From Paenimyroides tangerinum (GTDB lineage: Bacteria; Bacteroidota; Bacteroidia; Flavobacteriales; Flavobacteriaceae): a DNA stretch of 64,000 nucleotides. The stretch covers positions 35,978-99,977 of the forward strand of contig NZ_RQVQ01000009.1 of assembly GCF_003865405.1 (NCBI RefSeq). The letters are read 5' to 3'. Under the pieces are notes generated by a model. It was not told the DNA's origin and made no database searches. It worked only from the letters and a program-made list of their open reading frames with translations. Shown here in pieces: positions 25,640 through 34,952 of this stretch. Within the stretch, counting starts at the first letter, position 1. Each line of letters begins with the position of its first letter. The position numbers and the translations under genes were made by a program.

Positions 25640-27685
25640 TTATTTGAAATCAGCGTCAGAAACTCCTTCGTTGATTTTAACATCTTTAGTAATCATTTCG
25701 ATGTCGATACCCATATTCACTGTTGTTTTGAAAGGAACTTTAATCCCTTTTACATCTTTGTAGTCTGCGAAATATACAGTTTGAACACCTTGTTGACCTT
25801 GCATGTCAAATGCTGTTGCTGTTGCAGTTTTTAAACCTGTTTTTGTATCAAAATAATGAGTTGTATCACCATCTTTGATTCCATAACAATCTACACCTTC
25901 AATGTTTTCAATACCAACTAAAACAACACCAGGTTTAGAAGCTAATTCCATTTCACTAAACAATTTTGCTGAAGCTTGAGCTTGTTTCAAATCGTCACCA
26001 GTTAATGTTTGTTTTTGTCCTTGTTGTTCAACATATCCCATTGATGGAGTAACAATTTGTTTAGACATTGTTTGACCCATCATTGTTGTAGTTGAATTTA
26101 ATTGACCTTTGTTAGTTTGTTTCGTAACAGTAGTTAATTCCATTCCTTGAACAGTTGCATTAGCAGTTGTAGAAATTGATTTAACTGTTTTTAATTTAGA
26201 TTCACCACCAATAGCATTTGTGTAATTATCAATTACAGATTTAACAGTTACACCTGCTGGGATTTCTTTTTTTAATTCTGGTTTAGAAGTTGGTTTACCA
26301 AACTTATCGTAGAAATGAAGTTTATAAGGTAATTTTTCTAATCCTGGTAAAACATCAGCTGCTTTTCCAACAATGATAATTCTTAAATTTTCTGCTTGGA
26401 AATATCTGTTAGCAGCTTTTTGAACGTCTTCTACAGTTACTGCATTTAAATTTTTAATGTAGTTTTCGTAGAAATCAACAGGTAAATCTTGTGTTTTAGT
26501 TCTCAAAGCAAAAGAAGCGATTGTTCCTGCTTTTTGAGTTCCCATTACAAAGTTTCCGATAAATTTAGCTTTAGCTAATTTCAATTCATCTTCAGTAACT
26601 TTTTCAGTTCTGATTTTGTGAATTTCTTTCATAAATTCAACAACTGCACTATCAGTTACAGAATTTCTTACCGAAGCAGTAGCTTTGAATTTAGAAGTAT
26701 ATTTTCCTGAACCAATAGAAGAATATGCTCCGTAAGTCCATCCATTTGCTTCACGTAGGTTTAAGAACAAACGTCCTTCTCCACCACCACCAAGAATTTG
26801 GTTAGCCATTGTTGTAGCAAAGTAATCTTTGTCAGTCATTTTTAATTCAACTGCATTTACAATCGCGATTTCTGATTGAACTGCATTTGGCATATCAACA
26901 AAGTCGATTTGAGTTTTACCAACGTTTTTAGTTGCTGGGAATTCTTGTTTTGGAGCAGATGCTTTTTTCCATCCTCCGAATAATTTCTCAACTTGTTTTT
27001 TTACTTTTTTATAATCAACGTCACCGATGATTACTAAGTAAGCATTTTCAGGAACGAAATAAGAAGCATAATTATCTTTTACATCTTGTAGAGTAACAGC
27101 ACTAATCGTTTCTTCTGTTTCGAATTCTCCGTAAGGGTGATGTGTTCCGAATAATAAAGCATTTTCAACACGACCTGCTACTGCTGTAACTGATTTTTCA
27201 GAAGATTTTAAACCTTCAATTGCTTGAGCTTTACTCTTGTCAAATTCTTCTTGAGAGAAAATTGGATTTAAAGCTCCATCAGCCATAATTTCTAAAATAC
27301 GTTCGCTGTATTTAGATAAACCACTTCCTGATGCACCTGTGTTCCAAAAGTTGATGCTAGCTCCTAAGAAATCAATTTCTTCTGTAAAAGCTTCTTTAGA
27401 TATTTTTTTTGTTCCGTTACCAACTACTGAACTAGTTAATGAAGAAACACCAGCAATATTACCTTCGTGGTAAGGAGCTGTATCGATAGTTAAACTATAA
27501 CTTACGCGAGGTAATTTATGATCTTCAACGACTAAAACTTTTAAACCATTTTTAAGAGTAAATTCTTTTGGTTTAGAGATGTTAACCGCAGGAGCTGGTC
27601 CTGGTTTTGGTTGTGGTCTTTGGATTTGAGCTTCAGAGCTTAAAGAAAGCATTAAAGCTGTCGCTATAATAAATATTTTTTTCAT
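25640..27685 (-). CDS. M16-family peptidase-like protein without the zinc motif
   Basis: A 681-residue exported protein (signal peptide to about SSEAQ, residue 20). Residues 35-450 are an M16 (insulinase/processing peptidase) double domain, but where active members have HxxEH this one has SLTSSVVGNGT, so it is a non-catalytic subunit. A Gly-rich loop GGGGEGRLFLNLRE is kept. About 210 extra C-terminal residues (from SVIDNYTNAIGG) resemble the periplasmic lipoprotein-carrier-like domain seen fused in Bacteroidota homologues. It follows the active M16 gene by 13 bp and should form a heterodimer with it. Confidence 0.88.
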   Translation of the reverse strand: MKKIFIIATALMLSLSSEAQIQRPQPKPGPAPAVNISKPKEFTLKNGLKVLVVEDHKLPRVSYSLTIDTAPYHEGNIAGVSSLTSSVVGNGTKKISKEAFTEEIDFLGASINFWNTGASGSGLSKYSERILEIMADGALNPIFSQEEFDKSKAQAIEGLKSSEKSVTAVAGRVENALLFGTHHPYGEFETEETISAVTLQDVKDNYASYFVPENAYLVIIGDVDYKKVKKQVEKLFGGWKKASAPKQEFPATKNVGKTQIDFVDMPNAVQSEIAIVNAVELKMTDKDYFATTMANQILGGGGEGRLFLNLREANGWTYGAYSSIGSGKYTSKFKATASVRNSVTDSAVVEFMKEIHKIRTEKVTEDELKLAKAKFIGNFVMGTQKAGTIASFALRTKTQDLPVDFYENYIKNLNAVTVEDVQKAANRYFQAENLRIIIVGKAADVLPGLEKLPYKLHFYDKFGKPTSKPELKKEIPAGVTVKSVIDNYTNAIGGESKLKTVKSISTTANATVQGMELTTVTKQTNKGQLNSTTTMMGQTMSKQIVTPSMGYVEQQGQKQTLTGDDLKQAQASAKLFSEMELASKPGVVLVGIENIEGVDCYGIKDGDTTHYFDTKTGLKTATATAFDMQGQQGVQTVYFADYKDVKGIKVPFKTTVNMGIDIEMITKDVKINEGVSDADFK

Positions 27686-27698
27686 TTCTTAAATAATC

Positions 27699-29024
27699 TT
27701 AGTTTGCAGCTTCTTCTTTAACAGGAACGTAATCTAAAAGTAAACGCGCGTTTGGTTGTAAATACTTTTTAGCTACTTCTCTAATTTCTTCTCTTGTAAT
27801 AGAACGGTAAATATTAATTTCTTCATTAATTAAATTAATGTCTCCCATCAATAAATAGTTAGTTGCTAAATTTTCAGCTAAACTTTCTAAGTTTGAGTTA
27901 CTGTTTACGTAGTTATTTTCAAACTCGTTTTGTAATTTTTGGTAATCTCTTTCAGAAATTAAGTTTGTTTGTAAATCAACAATTTCTGCATCGATTACTT
28001 TTTGAAGTTGTTCACGCGTGAATCCTGGCATTGGAATATCTAAAATTAAATACATTCCGTAGTCTTCTTGAGAGAAGTTAAATGCACTTACTTGCATTGC
28101 CATTTTGTCTTGATCAACTAATTTTTTGTATAAACGAGAAGATTTACCACCAGTTAAAATAGAAGAAACCATATCTAAAACGCGAGCATCTCTTGTTTTG
28201 TTAGATGGAGTTCTGTAAGCAGTGATATACATTGGTAATTGAATATTCGGATCTTGGTACTCAGCAATGATTGGTGTAGTAATTGGATCTTCTGTAATTT
28301 TGATTCGCTCAACTGGAGTTCCTTTTTTAATAGGTCCGAAGTATTGTTGAACTAATTCTTTTGTTTGTTTGAAATCGATATCTCCAGCAATTACTAAAAC
28401 AGCATTGTTAGGAATATAGAATTTTTTATTAAAAGCTTGGAATTCTTCTAAAGTTGCAGCATCTAAATGTTCCATAGAACCGATTGGTGCCCAACGATAA
28501 GGGTGTTTTTTAAACATATTACGTTTAACCTCAGTAATTAAATTTCCGTAAGGTTGGTTGTCAACACGTAAACGTTTTTCTTCTTTAACAACTTCATTTT
28601 GAGTGTCAACTCCGATTTGGTTGATAACTGGTTGTAGCAAACGGTCAGATTCCATCCAGATAGCTAACTCTAAATTGTTCGATGGGAAAACTTCGTAGTA
28701 ATAAGTTCTATCGTCAGAAGTATTTGCATTATTATGTCCTCCGTTAGCAGTAACTAATTTGAACCATTCTCCTCTTTCAATATTTTCTGTTCCTTCAAAT
28801 AATAAATGTTCAAAGAAATGCGCGAATCCTGTACGCTCTGGATTCTCGTCTTTAGCACCCACGTGGTACATTACAGAAGTAACAACAACTGGAGCCGATT
28901 TGTCTTGATGTAAAACTACATGCAGACCGTTGTCCAATGTATACTCTTCAAATTCAACTTTTTGAGCAAATACAGCACCACTTAAAAACAGAGCTGCAGT
29001 CAAAGCTGTTAAAGATTTTTTCAT
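27699..29024 (-). CDS. M16-family zinc peptidase, active subunit
   Basis: A 441-residue exported peptidase with a signal peptide (cleavage after VFA, residue 20). The zinc motif HFFEH is at 69-73 with the third ligand Glu149 in NEVVKEEKRLR. Two M16 half-domains fit the length. The next gene, 13 bp downstream, encodes a zinc-less partner with the complementary Gly-rich loop, the same division of labour seen in mitochondrial processing peptidase and PqqL-like pairs. It probably degrades peptides in the periplasm. Confidence 0.92.
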   Translation of the reverse strand: MKKSLTALTAALFLSGAVFAQKVEFEEYTLDNGLHVVLHQDKSAPVVVTSVMYHVGAKDENPERTGFAHFFEHLLFEGTENIERGEWFKLVTANGGHNNANTSDDRTYYYEVFPSNNLELAIWMESDRLLQPVINQIGVDTQNEVVKEEKRLRVDNQPYGNLITEVKRNMFKKHPYRWAPIGSMEHLDAATLEEFQAFNKKFYIPNNAVLVIAGDIDFKQTKELVQQYFGPIKKGTPVERIKITEDPITTPIIAEYQDPNIQLPMYITAYRTPSNKTRDARVLDMVSSILTGGKSSRLYKKLVDQDKMAMQVSAFNFSQEDYGMYLILDIPMPGFTREQLQKVIDAEIVDLQTNLISERDYQKLQNEFENNYVNSNSNLESLAENLATNYLLMGDINLINEEINIYRSITREEIREVAKKYLQPNARLLLDYVPVKEEAAN

Positions 29025-29178
29025 AATTTTAATTTAAATTAATTTTGACTTTGTTCCAAATAAGTCGCAATTTCCGAAAATTGTTACACTTTTTTATATT
29101 TTTTTTAGATTAATAATTGTCAGTAACTTAGTTGAATAAAAAAAGAGAGAATCTATTTTTAAAATCAATAAAAAGATT

Positions 29179-29186
29179 TATATTTG
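29179..29186 (+). promoter_or_regulatory. -7 promoter element of rplU-rpmA
   Basis: TATATTTG, a perfect TAnnTTTG box, 35 bp before rplU. Confidence 0.5.
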
Positions 29187-29221
29187 CAGACTTATAATAA
29201 ACTTAATTAATTTTTATTGTT

Positions 29222-29533
29222 ATGTACGCAATCGTAGAGATAGCAGGGCAACAATTCAAAGTTAGCAAAGACCAAAAAGTTTATGTTCACCGTTTAGCAA
29301 CAGAAGAAGGATCAAATGTAACGTTTGATAAAGTTCTTTTCGTTGATAACGCAGGAGCAATTACTTTAGGCGCCCCAGCTATAACAGGAGCTTCAGTAGA
29401 AGCGAAAGTTTTGAGACACCTTCAAGGTGATAAAGTTATCGTTTTCAAAAAGAAAAGAAGAAAAGGATACAAAAAGAAAAATGGTCACAGACAAGCATTA
29501 ACTCAAATCGTAATTGAGGGAATCAATATCTAA
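29222..29533 (+). CDS. rplU: Ribosomal protein L21
   Basis: A 103-residue large-subunit protein. It begins YAIVEIAGQQFKVSKDQ and ends with the basic VFKKKRRKGYKKKNGHRQ segment that binds 23S rRNA, both diagnostic. It is 53 bp upstream of rpmA, the conserved L21-L27 operon. Confidence 0.97.
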   Translation: MYAIVEIAGQQFKVSKDQKVYVHRLATEEGSNVTFDKVLFVDNAGAITLGAPAITGASVEAKVLRHLQGDKVIVFKKKRRKGYKKKNGHRQALTQIVIEGINI

Positions 29534-29586
29534 GAAATTAGATAACTGTAACTAAAAAAGTATAAACAATTTAAAACCAAAACATC

Positions 29587-29847
29587 ATGGCTCACAAAAA
29601 AGGTGTCGGTAGTTCTAAGAATGGTAGAGAATCAGAATCGAAACGTTTAGGCGTTAAGATTTTTGGTGGTCAAGCTGCTATTGCTGGAAACATCATTGTA
29701 AGACAAAGAGGTTCTAAGCATAACCCAGGTGAAAACGTTTACATGGGTAAAGATCACACTTTACATGCTAAAGTTGACGGAGTTGTACAATTCGTGAAAA
29801 AGAGAGATAACAAATCTTTCGTTTCTATTGTACCATTCGAAGCTTAA
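29587..29847 (+). CDS. rpmA: Ribosomal protein L27
   Basis: An 86-residue protein starting [20 protein letters not shown], the N-terminal tail that reaches the peptidyl-transferase centre, and [18 protein letters not shown] in the core. The N-terminus starts directly with AHKKG, so no cleaved leader of the Firmicute type is present. A hairpin terminator follows. Confidence 0.97.
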   Translation: MAHKKGVGSSKNGRESESKRLGVKIFGGQAAIAGNIIVRQRGSKHNPGENVYMGKDHTLHAKVDGVVQFVKKRDNKSFVSIVPFEA

Positions 29848-29882
29848 GAATTAGTATTTACTTAATTAAGTAAGAAAAAATA

Positions 29883-29917
29883 AAAACCGTTCTATTATTA
29901 GAGCGGTTTTTTTATTT
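29883..29917 (+). terminator. Terminator of rplU-rpmA
   Basis: AAAACCGTTCT / AGAGCGGTTTT stem (29883-29893 with 29900-29910), one G-T pair, then a T-run. It also overlaps the stop of the convergent barrel gene at 29912. Confidence 0.8.
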
Positions 29918-32575
29918 AAAACGATAACTGATTTTTAATAAAGCATATCGAGAAATCAATTTGTAATTGGTTTGTGAAACACTAATGTCGGTAATACTGT
30001 AACTAGTGAATGTATCGTTATTGAAAATATTATTTACCATAAACTCAAACTGAATCTTATCATTCATATTATAATTGATGTTGAAATCTGAAAAGTAGAA
30101 ATCTTTTTTACCTTCTGATAATCCTCCAAAATAATAACGTTCGTTACGTAAGGTTGCAAATAGTTTTTTACTAAAACGGAAAGTTAGATTCACAAAACTT
30201 CTGTTATTGGTATAGTCAACTTTGTAATTGGTTTTAAATTCGGAATAATTCCATTTTGAACCTACGTGATAATTAAACAATCCATTGAAACCTGAACGCA
30301 ATTCAAAACCATAATCGATTCCGTTTGAGGTGATATTTCTGATGTCTGAATCGTTTACATAATTTTGAAAATGTGACGTATTTCCGCCAAAATTAAGTTT
30401 CAGATTTGTTTTCATGAACTTGAAATAATAATCGATAGTTGCGTTGTAAAAAATCATATCTCTATCATTTAAAACAATCGGTTCTGAAAGCGAATAATTT
30501 TGAGTTAAATCAGATTTGCTTGAAAAATAACTGTCAGCAAAACTATATCCTACAAAAGCAGAAGCTAAAAATCGGTCAGACCAATTGCCGTAAGTGTAAC
30601 CTAAATTCGCATTATGATTCGCAAACTTGGTAAAATCCGCATAACCTAAAGAAAAACTTCTAAAACCAGTGTGAATATAATTCGGATTCATATTCATAAA
30701 ATCGTTGGTTTGCCAATTGAAACTATAACTTCCTTGTAATTTGTTTTTACGATTGATGTCCCAATTAAATCCCAAACCTGGATTTATTAAAATTGGATTG
30801 TATTTTTTTGTATCGTTATACGAAGTTAATTCCTGATTAAAATAATTCAGTTTTATGTTTGGAACCAATCGAAAAGCTTCAGAAAATTGATACGCATAAC
30901 TCAAATTCGCATACAAATTATTGTTTTGGAATTTCATTTGATTTTGAAAATCTTCAGGAAAAACTTCAGAATTGTTTTCAATTAACGCAAAATGAGTATT
31001 TAAATTATCGTGTCGAAATTCAGAACCTAGATTAAATTCAAGCAAATGTCCGTTTGGTCTTCGGTCCAAAAATTTAGCTTCAAAACCAACAAAATTCATT
31101 TTATCGTTCGATGTTTGTTTCACTGCTTGCGCATTTGTGTTGAACAAATCTTGATACACAAATTGATTTACTCCATAATTTTGTGGCGTTTCTTCAGAGA
31201 TAAATCTTCCTGCTAAAATCCACACTTTTTTATCAGTTGGTTTTACTGTATAAACGGCTTTGGTATCGAAATAATTGGTATTTGTTTTTAGACGTTCTTC
31301 TAAATTTTCGGCATTAAAGTCAATGTTACTTGCATCTTTATTGGTGTTGTAATTGTAACGTGTGGAAACTTCTAAAGTTGCTTTTTTACTGAAATCGTGT
31401 GTTAAATCTAACTTTCCAAAAACACTAAATTGTTTCTGACGCATTTTGTAATTTTCGGTATTTTCAAATTGCGTATTTCCGTCAGAAAATGAATCGAAAC
31501 TATCTCTGAAATAATTTTGCTCGTTGGCGTTTAAAAATGCAATGGCTTTTAGTTTTGTATTTGGATTAAGTGTAAAAATACTGTTTAACGAAAGTAATTC
31601 GGCATTGTTAAAATTGGTTCTGTTGTCACGTAACGAAGCCGTTGAAGGAGCCAAACTCAAATATTTATTACTTGATTGATTATCGCCAACTACGTAATCA
31701 TTGGACGAACGGATAAGATGACCGATATCGCCAGTAGCATCTTCGCCCAAATTGTTTAGATTGGTTAAAAAATAGTATTTACTTTTTTTACTAAAGTTCA
31801 TTAAGTTACCACGAACCGTATATCGATTTTCAGAAACTACACCGTAACCTGCATCGACATTTCCGAACCATTCTCTTTTAGCATCGTCTTCTAAAGTTAA
31901 ATTAAGCGCCACTTTATCACTATTTTCAATACCTTTTAAATGTTTGTTATTGGAATAATTTTTTAAAAGTTCTACCGTTTTTAAAGGGCGGACGGGCATG
32001 TTTTTAGAAAGTAGTTTGTAGCCTTTTTCAAAAAAGTCATCACCTTCAATCATGATTTTTTCAATTTCTTGATTGCCGACTTTTACTGTTCCGTTTTCGG
32101 ATACTTGAACACCCGGAATTTTCTTTAGTAAATCTTCAACCACATTTTCGGTACCATCAGCAAAGGCTTTTACATTGAAAACGATGGTATCGTTTTTTTC
32201 TCGGATTGGCGCTACATGCTCAATGATGATTTCTTCTAGCAGTTCCTCTTTTACAGTTAAAACAACTTCAATTTTTTTGTTGGATTCTTGAGTTAAATCA
32301 ACGGTAAGGATTTGCTTTTCGTAACCCAAAGTATTTATTTGTAGCGTGTAAATTTGCTTTTCTAAGTTTTCGAATGTAAAAGAACCATTGTTTTTGGTGA
32401 AAGCATACGTAATGGTTTTGTTATCACTATTTTTTACAATAACACTTACATTATCTAATGCCGTAGCTTCTTGGTTTTTTACCACACCTTGTATAGATTG
32501 TGCAACAGCAGCTTTACCCAAAAGTAAAACTGCTGCTACAATAACTATTTTTATGAGGTGTTTTATTCTTCCCAT
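29912..32575 (-). CDS. TonB-dependent-receptor-like outer-membrane barrel
   Basis: An 887-residue outer-membrane protein: signal peptide to about VAQ (residue 26), a CarboxypepD_reg-like domain (about 28-108, SIQGVVKNQEATALDNVSV), a plug-like region (VVEDLLKKIPGVQVSENGTV) and a long beta-barrel ending in YALLKISYRFK with a C-terminal aromatic residue near the end. There is no obvious TonB box, so it could be a non-TonB barrel of the OMP_b-brl type. Its start overlaps the stop of the GLPGLI gene by 13 bp, so the two are translationally coupled; such pairs are common in Bacteroidota. Substrate unknown. Confidence 0.85.
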   Translation of the reverse strand: MGRIKHLIKIVIVAAVLLLGKAAVAQSIQGVVKNQEATALDNVSVIVKNSDNKTITYAFTKNNGSFTFENLEKQIYTLQINTLGYEKQILTVDLTQESNKKIEVVLTVKEELLEEIIIEHVAPIREKNDTIVFNVKAFADGTENVVEDLLKKIPGVQVSENGTVKVGNQEIEKIMIEGDDFFEKGYKLLSKNMPVRPLKTVELLKNYSNNKHLKGIENSDKVALNLTLEDDAKREWFGNVDAGYGVVSENRYTVRGNLMNFSKKSKYYFLTNLNNLGEDATGDIGHLIRSSNDYVVGDNQSSNKYLSLAPSTASLRDNRTNFNNAELLSLNSIFTLNPNTKLKAIAFLNANEQNYFRDSFDSFSDGNTQFENTENYKMRQKQFSVFGKLDLTHDFSKKATLEVSTRYNYNTNKDASNIDFNAENLEERLKTNTNYFDTKAVYTVKPTDKKVWILAGRFISEETPQNYGVNQFVYQDLFNTNAQAVKQTSNDKMNFVGFEAKFLDRRPNGHLLEFNLGSEFRHDNLNTHFALIENNSEVFPEDFQNQMKFQNNNLYANLSYAYQFSEAFRLVPNIKLNYFNQELTSYNDTKKYNPILINPGLGFNWDINRKNKLQGSYSFNWQTNDFMNMNPNYIHTGFRSFSLGYADFTKFANHNANLGYTYGNWSDRFLASAFVGYSFADSYFSSKSDLTQNYSLSEPIVLNDRDMIFYNATIDYYFKFMKTNLKLNFGGNTSHFQNYVNDSDIRNITSNGIDYGFELRSGFNGLFNYHVGSKWNYSEFKTNYKVDYTNNRSFVNLTFRFSKKLFATLRNERYYFGGLSEGKKDFYFSDFNINYNMNDKIQFEFMVNNIFNNDTFTSYSITDISVSQTNYKLISRYALLKISYRFK

Positions 32576-33339
32576 TCGTATTTTTTTTCTAACTCTCTTT
32601 TTCTATAATCAATTTTTTGATAAGTTGTGTCTAATATTTCAACATCAAGTTCTTCTAATAATCTCGTTGATGATATATCTACAGTATCTTTATAATATTC
32701 ATCTAATTTTTTTATATAATCTTGTTGATTAATTGTTTTTTCTTTACTAAAATCGTAAGTGGTAAAATTATATTCTTTTGGTTCTGCGATTTTGATTAAT
32801 TGCCATTCGAAATGGAAATCTTGAGCATCATCATTTATTTCATAAGCTAAACCTGGTAAATTGTTAAATTTCCAAGGACCCTGTGATATAGGAGTATTTA
32901 AATCACACCAAGCCGTATAATTTCTACCTCTAAAAGTTGTAGTTGCTTTTTGTAGTTTTACCTCTTTTATTGTTTTGAATTCATCTGACAATTTCCAATT
33001 TTGTATTGGTATTGTTTCCTCAAAATAATAAAAGTTATCCAGTCTTTTTATTTTTGATTTTATTTTAAAATTTTGATTTTCAGTGATGTATATGTAGTTT
33101 GCTTCTTTTGAGTTTGGTAATGAATAAATTGCATCAGGTGAATTTTTTCGTCTATTATATGAAAATTTGCCTTTTATATAAAAGCTTTTTGATTTATCAG
33201 TAAATAAATACAAATCATCATAACTAATTGCTGTAATATCTAAATAATTAGTTGCTTTGTATGTCAATTTAATAGCTTCTTTCTTTTGTGCGTGACTTAC
33301 AAAGGAGCATAATAAAACGATGTAAATAATCTTAAACAT
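32563..33339 (-). CDS. GLPGLI-family exported protein (copy A)
   Basis: A 258-residue exported protein (signal peptide ending SHAQ) of the GLPGLI family (TIGR01200). The diagnostic core is ATTTFRGRNYTAW and GPWKFNNLPGLAYEI, where the usual GLPGLI reads NLPGLA. The C-terminus ends KKYEWEE, exactly as in copy B at 34024-34806. The family's biochemical function is unknown; genes sit next to TonB-linked barrels, as here (13-bp overlap). It is 61 bp downstream of a small exported protein gene. Confidence 0.9.
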   Translation of the reverse strand: MFKIIYIVLLCSFVSHAQKKEAIKLTYKATNYLDITAISYDDLYLFTDKSKSFYIKGKFSYNRRKNSPDAIYSLPNSKEANYIYITENQNFKIKSKIKRLDNFYYFEETIPIQNWKLSDEFKTIKEVKLQKATTTFRGRNYTAWCDLNTPISQGPWKFNNLPGLAYEINDDAQDFHFEWQLIKIAEPKEYNFTTYDFSKEKTINQQDYIKKLDEYYKDTVDISSTRLLEELDVEILDTTYQKIDYRKRELEKKYEWEE

Positions 33340-33400
33340 TTTTTTTGAATTTATGTTAGTAATTTTTAAGGAAGTTTAAATTTAAACTTCCTTAAAAAAA

Positions 33401-33739
33401 TTAATATGCAATCATGTAATCATTATTTTCAGGAGTAGCATCTTTACTATCTCTTTCGTCTTGCATATCTTTTAGTTTTTTGTTTATTTCATCACAAGTG
33501 TTATTACAAACTCTAACTCTCTGTGTTGAAGAACTTTTTAGATCTCCATAGTCATCAAATTTTAGTGTTATTAAATTACAAATAGTACATCCATCCTCTT
33601 CAGAAAATACATATTTCTCAATTGTAGTTGTGTTTTCTCCATTTTTAATTTCTAGGTTTTCATTCACCACTTCATTCGAAGCAAACCCACTAAAAGCAAA
33701 AGCTACGCAAGCTAATGCACTAAACATTAATTTTTTCAT
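33401..33739 (-). CDS. Small exported Cys-containing protein (copy A)
   Basis: A 112-residue protein with a signal peptide (MKKLMFSALACVAFAFSGFA). The mature part has GCTICNL and RVCNNTC cysteine pairs and an acidic tail. Its signal peptide differs from the paralogue at 34953-35264 by one residue over about 23, but the mature sequences match only weakly (NKK.K..Q motif near the end). Not a known family. Transcribed first in the GLPGLI-barrel unit, so possibly a partner or substrate of it. Its function cannot be read from sequence. Confidence 0.8.
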   Translation of the reverse strand: MKKLMFSALACVAFAFSGFASNEVVNENLEIKNGENTTTIEKYVFSEEDGCTICNLITLKFDDYGDLKSSSTQRVRVCNNTCDEINKKLKDMQDERDSKDATPENNDYMIAY

Positions 33740-33767
33740 ACTATAAATGATTAATTGTTAATAAATG

Positions 33768-33786
33768 TTTTAGAACTTTTCTAAAA
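33768..33786. promoter_or_regulatory. Palindrome in the upstream region of the copy A unit
   Basis: TTTTAGAA-CTT-TTCTAAAA, a perfect 8-bp inverted repeat 29 bp before the exported-protein start. The identical sequence is at 35293-35311. It could be an operator or an mRNA leader hairpin. Confidence 0.55.
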
Positions 33787-33796
33787 CTTCTATCAC

Positions 33797-33823
33797 AATA
33801 ATAATAATAATAATAATAATAAT
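33797..33823. repeat. (AAT)9 trinucleotide repeat
   Basis: Nine tandem AAT units 58 bp upstream of the copy A exported-protein gene. The duplicated region upstream of copy B has only four units (35322-35333). Confidence 0.95.
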
Positions 33824-33994
33824 ACACTGCAAATCAAATTGTTAGTTTGAAAAAGAAAATGTTTTTTGCTTATTTTTTAGTTTTTTTTTTGGTGATTTAT
33901 CTGTTTTAAATTATGTTTTGTTCTAATTTTTAATGTTTTATTAGAATGCTACTTTACTTAAAATTCCTTAAAATGAAAAAGAAAGTGTTTTTTT

Positions 33995-34036
33995 TTAACT
34001 TATAAACGTATTATGAAGATGTTTTATTCTTCCCAT
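33995..34036 (-). pseudogene. 13-codon stub of a deleted barrel gene
   Basis: Overlapping the end of GLPGLI copy B by 13 bp, exactly where the barrel gene begins in copy A, is ATG followed by GRIKHL and six unrelated codons to a TAA. The first seven residues equal the start of the barrel protein at 29912-32575. The rest of the gene is gone; the exported-protein gene of copy A follows about 255 bp further on. This is a remnant of a second barrel gene. Confidence 0.75.
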
Positions 34037-34806
34037 TCGTATTTTTTTTCAATGTCTTTAAGACGAAATTTTTCAAAATCTTTTATAATCTCCTCTTTTT
34101 TTCTATTAGGAAAATTTAATTCCATTTTTGAAAGAAGAATGTTTTCATCGTCAATGAAATCTTCTTGATATTTATTTATAAAATTTTTTATATCGATTAA
34201 GTTTCTGTCTAATGGATTATTAAAAGGTAGAATTCCTTTTTTTGTTTTTAAAGATTTCAGTTTCCAACTATAATTATTTGTTTCTGCCAATTCGATAACT
34301 TCGAATATTAAACCTGGTAAACCATTGAATTTCCAAGGGCCAATTGATATTGGATGTTCATATGAAAACCAAACTTCATAATTTCTTCCTCTAAAAGTGG
34401 TAGTCGCTTTTGTTAGTTCAATTTCATTGATTGATTTTGTTTCTTCAGTAATTTTCCAATTTATAATTGGGATAGGTTCGGTTGTGATATAAGTATTATG
34501 TAATGGAGATATTTGATTGTATAAAATATTTTTATTAAAATCTACATAAATAAAATCAGTATTTTTTCCATCACTTGGTATTACTATTTCATATTCATTT
34601 TTTGGTTGATAGAAATTAGCAATTACTTTTGTATTTCCTTGCTTATAGAAAGCTTTTTTCTTTAAACTGTCATAATATAATTTGTCAAAACTTTGAACTG
34701 TTTCGTCGTTATTCGCTACATAAACATATTCTATTTCATATAAATTGTTTTGTGAGAATATTGAAAATGAAGACAATAAAAATAGTATTACAGATAGGTA
34801 TTTCAT
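34024..34806 (-). CDS. GLPGLI-family exported protein (copy B)
   Basis: A 260-residue exported protein with signal peptide (FSIFSQ). It has the canonical core: ATTTFRGRNYEVWF, GPWKFNGLPGLIFEV. The last seven residues KKYEWEE match copy A. The N-terminal third is diverged between the copies. Unlike copy A it is not followed by an intact barrel gene, only by a stub (33995-34036), so it may work with the copy A barrel or be an orphan. No function is known for the family. Confidence 0.9.
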   Translation of the reverse strand: MKYLSVILFLLSSFSIFSQNNLYEIEYVYVANNDETVQSFDKLYYDSLKKKAFYKQGNTKVIANFYQPKNEYEIVIPSDGKNTDFIYVDFNKNILYNQISPLHNTYITTEPIPIINWKITEETKSINEIELTKATTTFRGRNYEVWFSYEHPISIGPWKFNGLPGLIFEVIELAETNNYSWKLKSLKTKKGILPFNNPLDRNLIDIKNFINKYQEDFIDDENILLSKMELNFPNRKKEEIIKDFEKFRLKDIEKKYEWEE

Positions 34807-34952
34807 TGATTTTTAAGTTAACGTATTGGATAGTTACTGATTCTGATTGTTCGCTTATCAAAGTCTAGACTTTTTTAAATTTATGACATTTAGAAATTAG
34901 TAAAAAAATATAAACTTTTAAACGAACAACCAGATCATTATATTAAATCATT

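Noticed and set aside
33797..33823. AAT repeats as a CRISPR-like array
   Set aside because: Simple trinucleotide repeats without spacers; the only CRISPR components are tracrRNA and cas9 at the right edge.
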